From positions 1 through 50,967 of the forward strand of contig LMZT01000042.1 of the NCBI GenBank assembly GCA_001567115.1: 50,967 nucleotides of DNA, given 5' to 3'. The notes under the pieces were generated by a model, which was not told the origin of the DNA, made no database searches, and worked only from the letters and a program-made list of their open reading frames with translations. Source of the DNA: Candidatus Hinthialibacteria bacterium OLB16. GTDB taxonomy: Bacteria; Hinthialibacterota; Hinthialibacteria; OLB16. A program made the position numbers and the translations under genes. Shown here one piece after another: positions 48,804 through 50,967 of this stretch; the stretch's first letter is position 1; each line of letters begins with the position of its first letter.

Positions 48804-49970
48804 ATGGCGCAGATCAAATCACCCAATTACCATTTCCCTGACCGTTCCGGGCCGAAAGAGCTCGGCACCCCATTCAAAAAAATTGTCCTGGTTCAGGTTC
48901 TGCCCCCAACAATCAGCGGATTTGAATCCGAAGACCGTTTTGAAGAACTCTCCCGCCTGGTGGAAACACTGGATGGGGAGGTGGTCGGGCACATTGTCCA
49001 GAGGCGGCCGAACCCGCACCGGGAGTATTATGTCGGCCCAGGAAAAGCCGATCAGATCGGCTCTCTGTGCGACCAGACCGAGGCGGATACAGTGGTGATC
49101 GATGGCCAGCTGACTCCCACCCAGATCTCACACCTCGAACACGAAACCGGTTCGCACATCATGGACCGCACCGAGCTGATTCTCGAGATCTTCGCACGCC
49201 GTGCACAGACCGCCGAAGCCAAGCTGCAGGTCGAGCTGGCTTACCTGAATTATTTCCACCCCAGGCACGACCAGTCCACCCAGAAAAGAGCCTATCGTGG
49301 CGGTGTGCGCGGATTCGGAGAATCCGCCCTGGGCAAGAAAATACTGGCTACTCGCGCACGGGCTGACCTGCTGAGAAAAAAAATCGACAAGATGAAGAAG
49401 CAGACCGAAAGCAGGCTGCGCCAGAGATCGGACCAGTGGACTGTGGCGCTGGTGGGCTACACCAATGCCGGCAAGAGCACCCTCCTGAATGCCCTGACCG
49501 GGGAGAGCCTGTATGCCGATGACCGGCTGTTCGCCACGCTGGACACCACCACACGGCGCGTTTTTCTCAAGGAAAATCGAGTCGCTCTGTTCAGCGACAC
49601 AGTCGGATTTATCCGACGCCTGCCCCATGAGCTGATCGCGAGTTTCCATTCCACACTGTCCGAGGCGCTCGGGGCGGATCTGCTGCTGCATGTGGCGGAT
49701 GCCTCCGCTCTCACCCTGAAGGCACAGATGGAAACTGTTCAGGAAACCTTGCAGCAGCTGGGGGCGGATGAAGACCGTGTGCTCATCGCATTCAACAAAG
49801 TCGATGCCGCCGACCCATCCCGGATCGAGGAACTGAAGAGCCATTACCCTTCAGCGGTTTTCATCTCCGCCTGGACGAAAGCCGGACTGGGGGATCTGAG
49901 GAATGCTGTTTTCGAATACCTGGCGCTCAAGGCACGATCCAGCCAGAACTTTGCCGAAGCCGGGGTTTAA
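48804..49970 (+). CDS. hflX: HflX-type ribosome-associated GTPase
   Basis: 388 residues with GAGGAGG before the ATG. The N-terminal HflX domain includes ISGFESEDRFEELSRLVETL and YYVGPGKADQIG. The GTPase domain has P-loop GYTNAGKST (218-226), G3 DTVGFI, G4 NKVD and a C-terminal ISAWTKAGLGDL. The usual glycine-rich loop between them (GGIGxRGPGETQLE in classical HflX) reads RGGVRGFGESALGKKIL here, so the ribosome-proximal segment is divergent. HflX splits or rescues stalled ribosomes. The stop TAA overlaps the stop of convergent manA in a shared TTAA. Confidence 0.9.
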   Translation: MAQIKSPNYHFPDRSGPKELGTPFKKIVLVQVLPPTISGFESEDRFEELSRLVETLDGEVVGHIVQRRPNPHREYYVGPGKADQIGSLCDQTEADTVVIDGQLTPTQISHLEHETGSHIMDRTELILEIFARRAQTAEAKLQVELAYLNYFHPRHDQSTQKRAYRGGVRGFGESALGKKILATRARADLLRKKIDKMKKQTESRLRQRSDQWTVALVGYTNAGKSTLLNALTGESLYADDRLFATLDTTTRRVFLKENRVALFSDTVGFIRRLPHELIASFHSTLSEALGADLLLHVADASALTLKAQMETVQETLQQLGADEDRVLIAFNKVDAADPSRIEELKSHYPSAVFISAWTKAGLGDLRNAVFEYLALKARSSQNFAEAGV

Positions 49971-50943
49971 TCTTCAGCGATTTCTTTCGTGCCTGACATC
50001 AGAACAATCATTGGCACCTTGTGGGTGGAAAGACACACCTTTTCAGTTGAAGCAGGAATGAAGAAAGTGCTGCCGACCGCAAGTGGCTGGCCATCCAGGA
50101 AGCCGGTTCCGGAAACCCCATTCAGGATGGCCCCCATTTTTCGTGCGGGCAGTTCCAGGCTTTCCCCGACTCCCAGCAGGATTGCTTCGACTTCAAAAAA
50201 CTCATTCGAAGTGAGAGGAATGCGGAGGATGCCCTGATCGGGCGGAAGCGGAACCTGAATCGGTTCGGCTTGGGGGGGGCCGCCGAACTGGATCACCTCC
50301 AGGGATTCTTCCACATGGATCTTTCTTTCAGGCTTGCGGTTCCAGTCCCACATTCTGAAGGTGAGGTCGGAGGATTGCTGAATCTCGCAGATCAGTGTTC
50401 CGCCGAGAATGGCATGGACAGTCCCCGGAGGCACGAACAGGAACAGGCCGGGCTGGATCGGCAGAAAACGCACACAGTCCTGGACCCTTTTCTCGTTGAT
50501 GGCCTGGTGGAGGTCCTCGCGTGTGACGCCCGGAAGCAGGCCATGGATGATCCGTGTTCCCGGCTGGCAATCGACCACATACCAGCATTCGGTTTTGCCG
50601 CGGTCATTCAAGCCCCGGGATTGGGTGTAGGCATCATCGGGATGCACCTGGACCGAGAGATCCAGAGCTGCATCGATGTATTTGATCAGGAGCGGGTATG
50701 CAGGCGGGGGATTGGCGCACCCAAGCAGCACCCGTGGGCAATTCTGAACCACCTCATGAAATGAACGGCCCTCATGACGGCCATCGAGAATCCTCGAGGA
50801 TCCTTCAGAGCGGTCGGACAGAACCCAGCTTCGCCGAATTTCTCACGCTCAGGGGAATGAACCCCAAACATGGTTTCCAGGCGGGTTCCGCCCCAGGGGC
50901 GGGGTGCAAGATAAGGCGCCAGTTGAAAGGGTGATATCGACAT
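49967..50943 (-). CDS. manA: Mannose-6-phosphate isomerase class I, one-base frameshift near 50827
   Basis: About 325 residues when read across the break, the size of short (Bacillus-type) ManA. The N-terminal frame from ATG 50943 (SPFQLAPYLAPRPWGGTRLE, then EKFGEA) continues in the other frame as VLSDRSEGSSRIL; one missing base near 50824-50827 would make GEAWVLSDR, the family signature. Metal ligands appear in SVQVHPDDAY, GKTECWYV and PGTVHAILGG. It interconverts mannose 6-phosphate and fructose 6-phosphate. The contig ends 24 bp before its start, so any promoter is not covered. Confidence 0.85.
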
Positions 50944-50967
50944 AGGGAAACAGGCGGGGGAGGGTTA

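Noticed and set aside
1-50967. CRISPR array, phage genes or rRNA operon
   Set aside because: No regularly spaced repeats, integrase, capsid or rRNA sequence were seen on either strand.

Overview
The window is a 51 kb piece of a bacterial chromosome of moderately high GC content (by eye), probably a metagenomic or draft contig. Several traits point to an uncultured heterotroph of the PVC/planctomycete-like or a neighbouring deep lineage: a twin-arginine Gfo/Idh/MocA oxidoreductase next to HEAT-repeat and FG-GAP proteins, secreted glycoside hydrolases, a secreted ADP-ribosylglycohydrolase-like protein, and a TPR-secretin with a PilM-PilN fusion and a cohesin-domain protein. This placement is inference; no 16S rRNA gene or other decisive marker is present. 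Promoters resemble the sigma-70 consensus (for example TTGAGC-17-TATAAT at 11137-11165).

Layout. 1-6.7 kb: a 5'-truncated class II aldolase/short-chain dehydrogenase, a secreted ADP-ribosylglycohydrolase-like protein, tRNA-Arg(CCG), a palindromic repeat and a large secreted glycoside hydrolase. 6.7-11 kb (minus): RND efflux pump and its lipoprotein adaptor. 11.2-13.3 kb (plus): a pseudopilin-like protein, a hypothetical protein and a HAD phosphatase. 13.3-17.9 kb (minus): an apparent operon of Gfo/Idh/MocA oxidoreductase, HEAT-repeat protein and FG-GAP protein. 18.1-25.2 kb: pyruvate/2-oxoacid dehydrogenase E1 alpha-beta fusion, an Mrp-type P-loop ATPase without the usual CxxC, a gene fragment joined to a peptide-binding lipoprotein, ArgS and a 7Fe ferredoxin. 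25.3-36.2 kb (minus): a type IV pilus/type II secretion-like module made of a sigma-54 activator, a two-cohesin protein, a PilM-PilN fusion, a PilO-position protein and a large TPR-secretin. 36.3-39.5 kb: PBP4-type DacB, an HU-like protein, an anti-sigma-like membrane protein, a 44-bp tandem repeat and an orphan DUF433 protein. 39.7-44.1 kb: an ABC-2 type permease and a 912-residue membrane-spanning coiled-coil protein. 44.3-51 kb: sucC-sucD, a GH2 enzyme, an HflX GTPase and class I mannose-6-phosphate isomerase.

The common themes are carbohydrate scavenging (aldolase/SDR, two glycoside hydrolases, ManA, Gfo/Idh/MocA), central carbon metabolism (E1, SucCD, ferredoxin) and an envelope-spanning secretin system.

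Data quality. The first 167 bases are an inverted copy of 377-543, which looks like a contig-end fold-back. Six otherwise intact genes are split by one-base indels, several in homopolymers. I read these as residual sequencing errors unless raw reads say otherwise, and I annotate each gene across its break.
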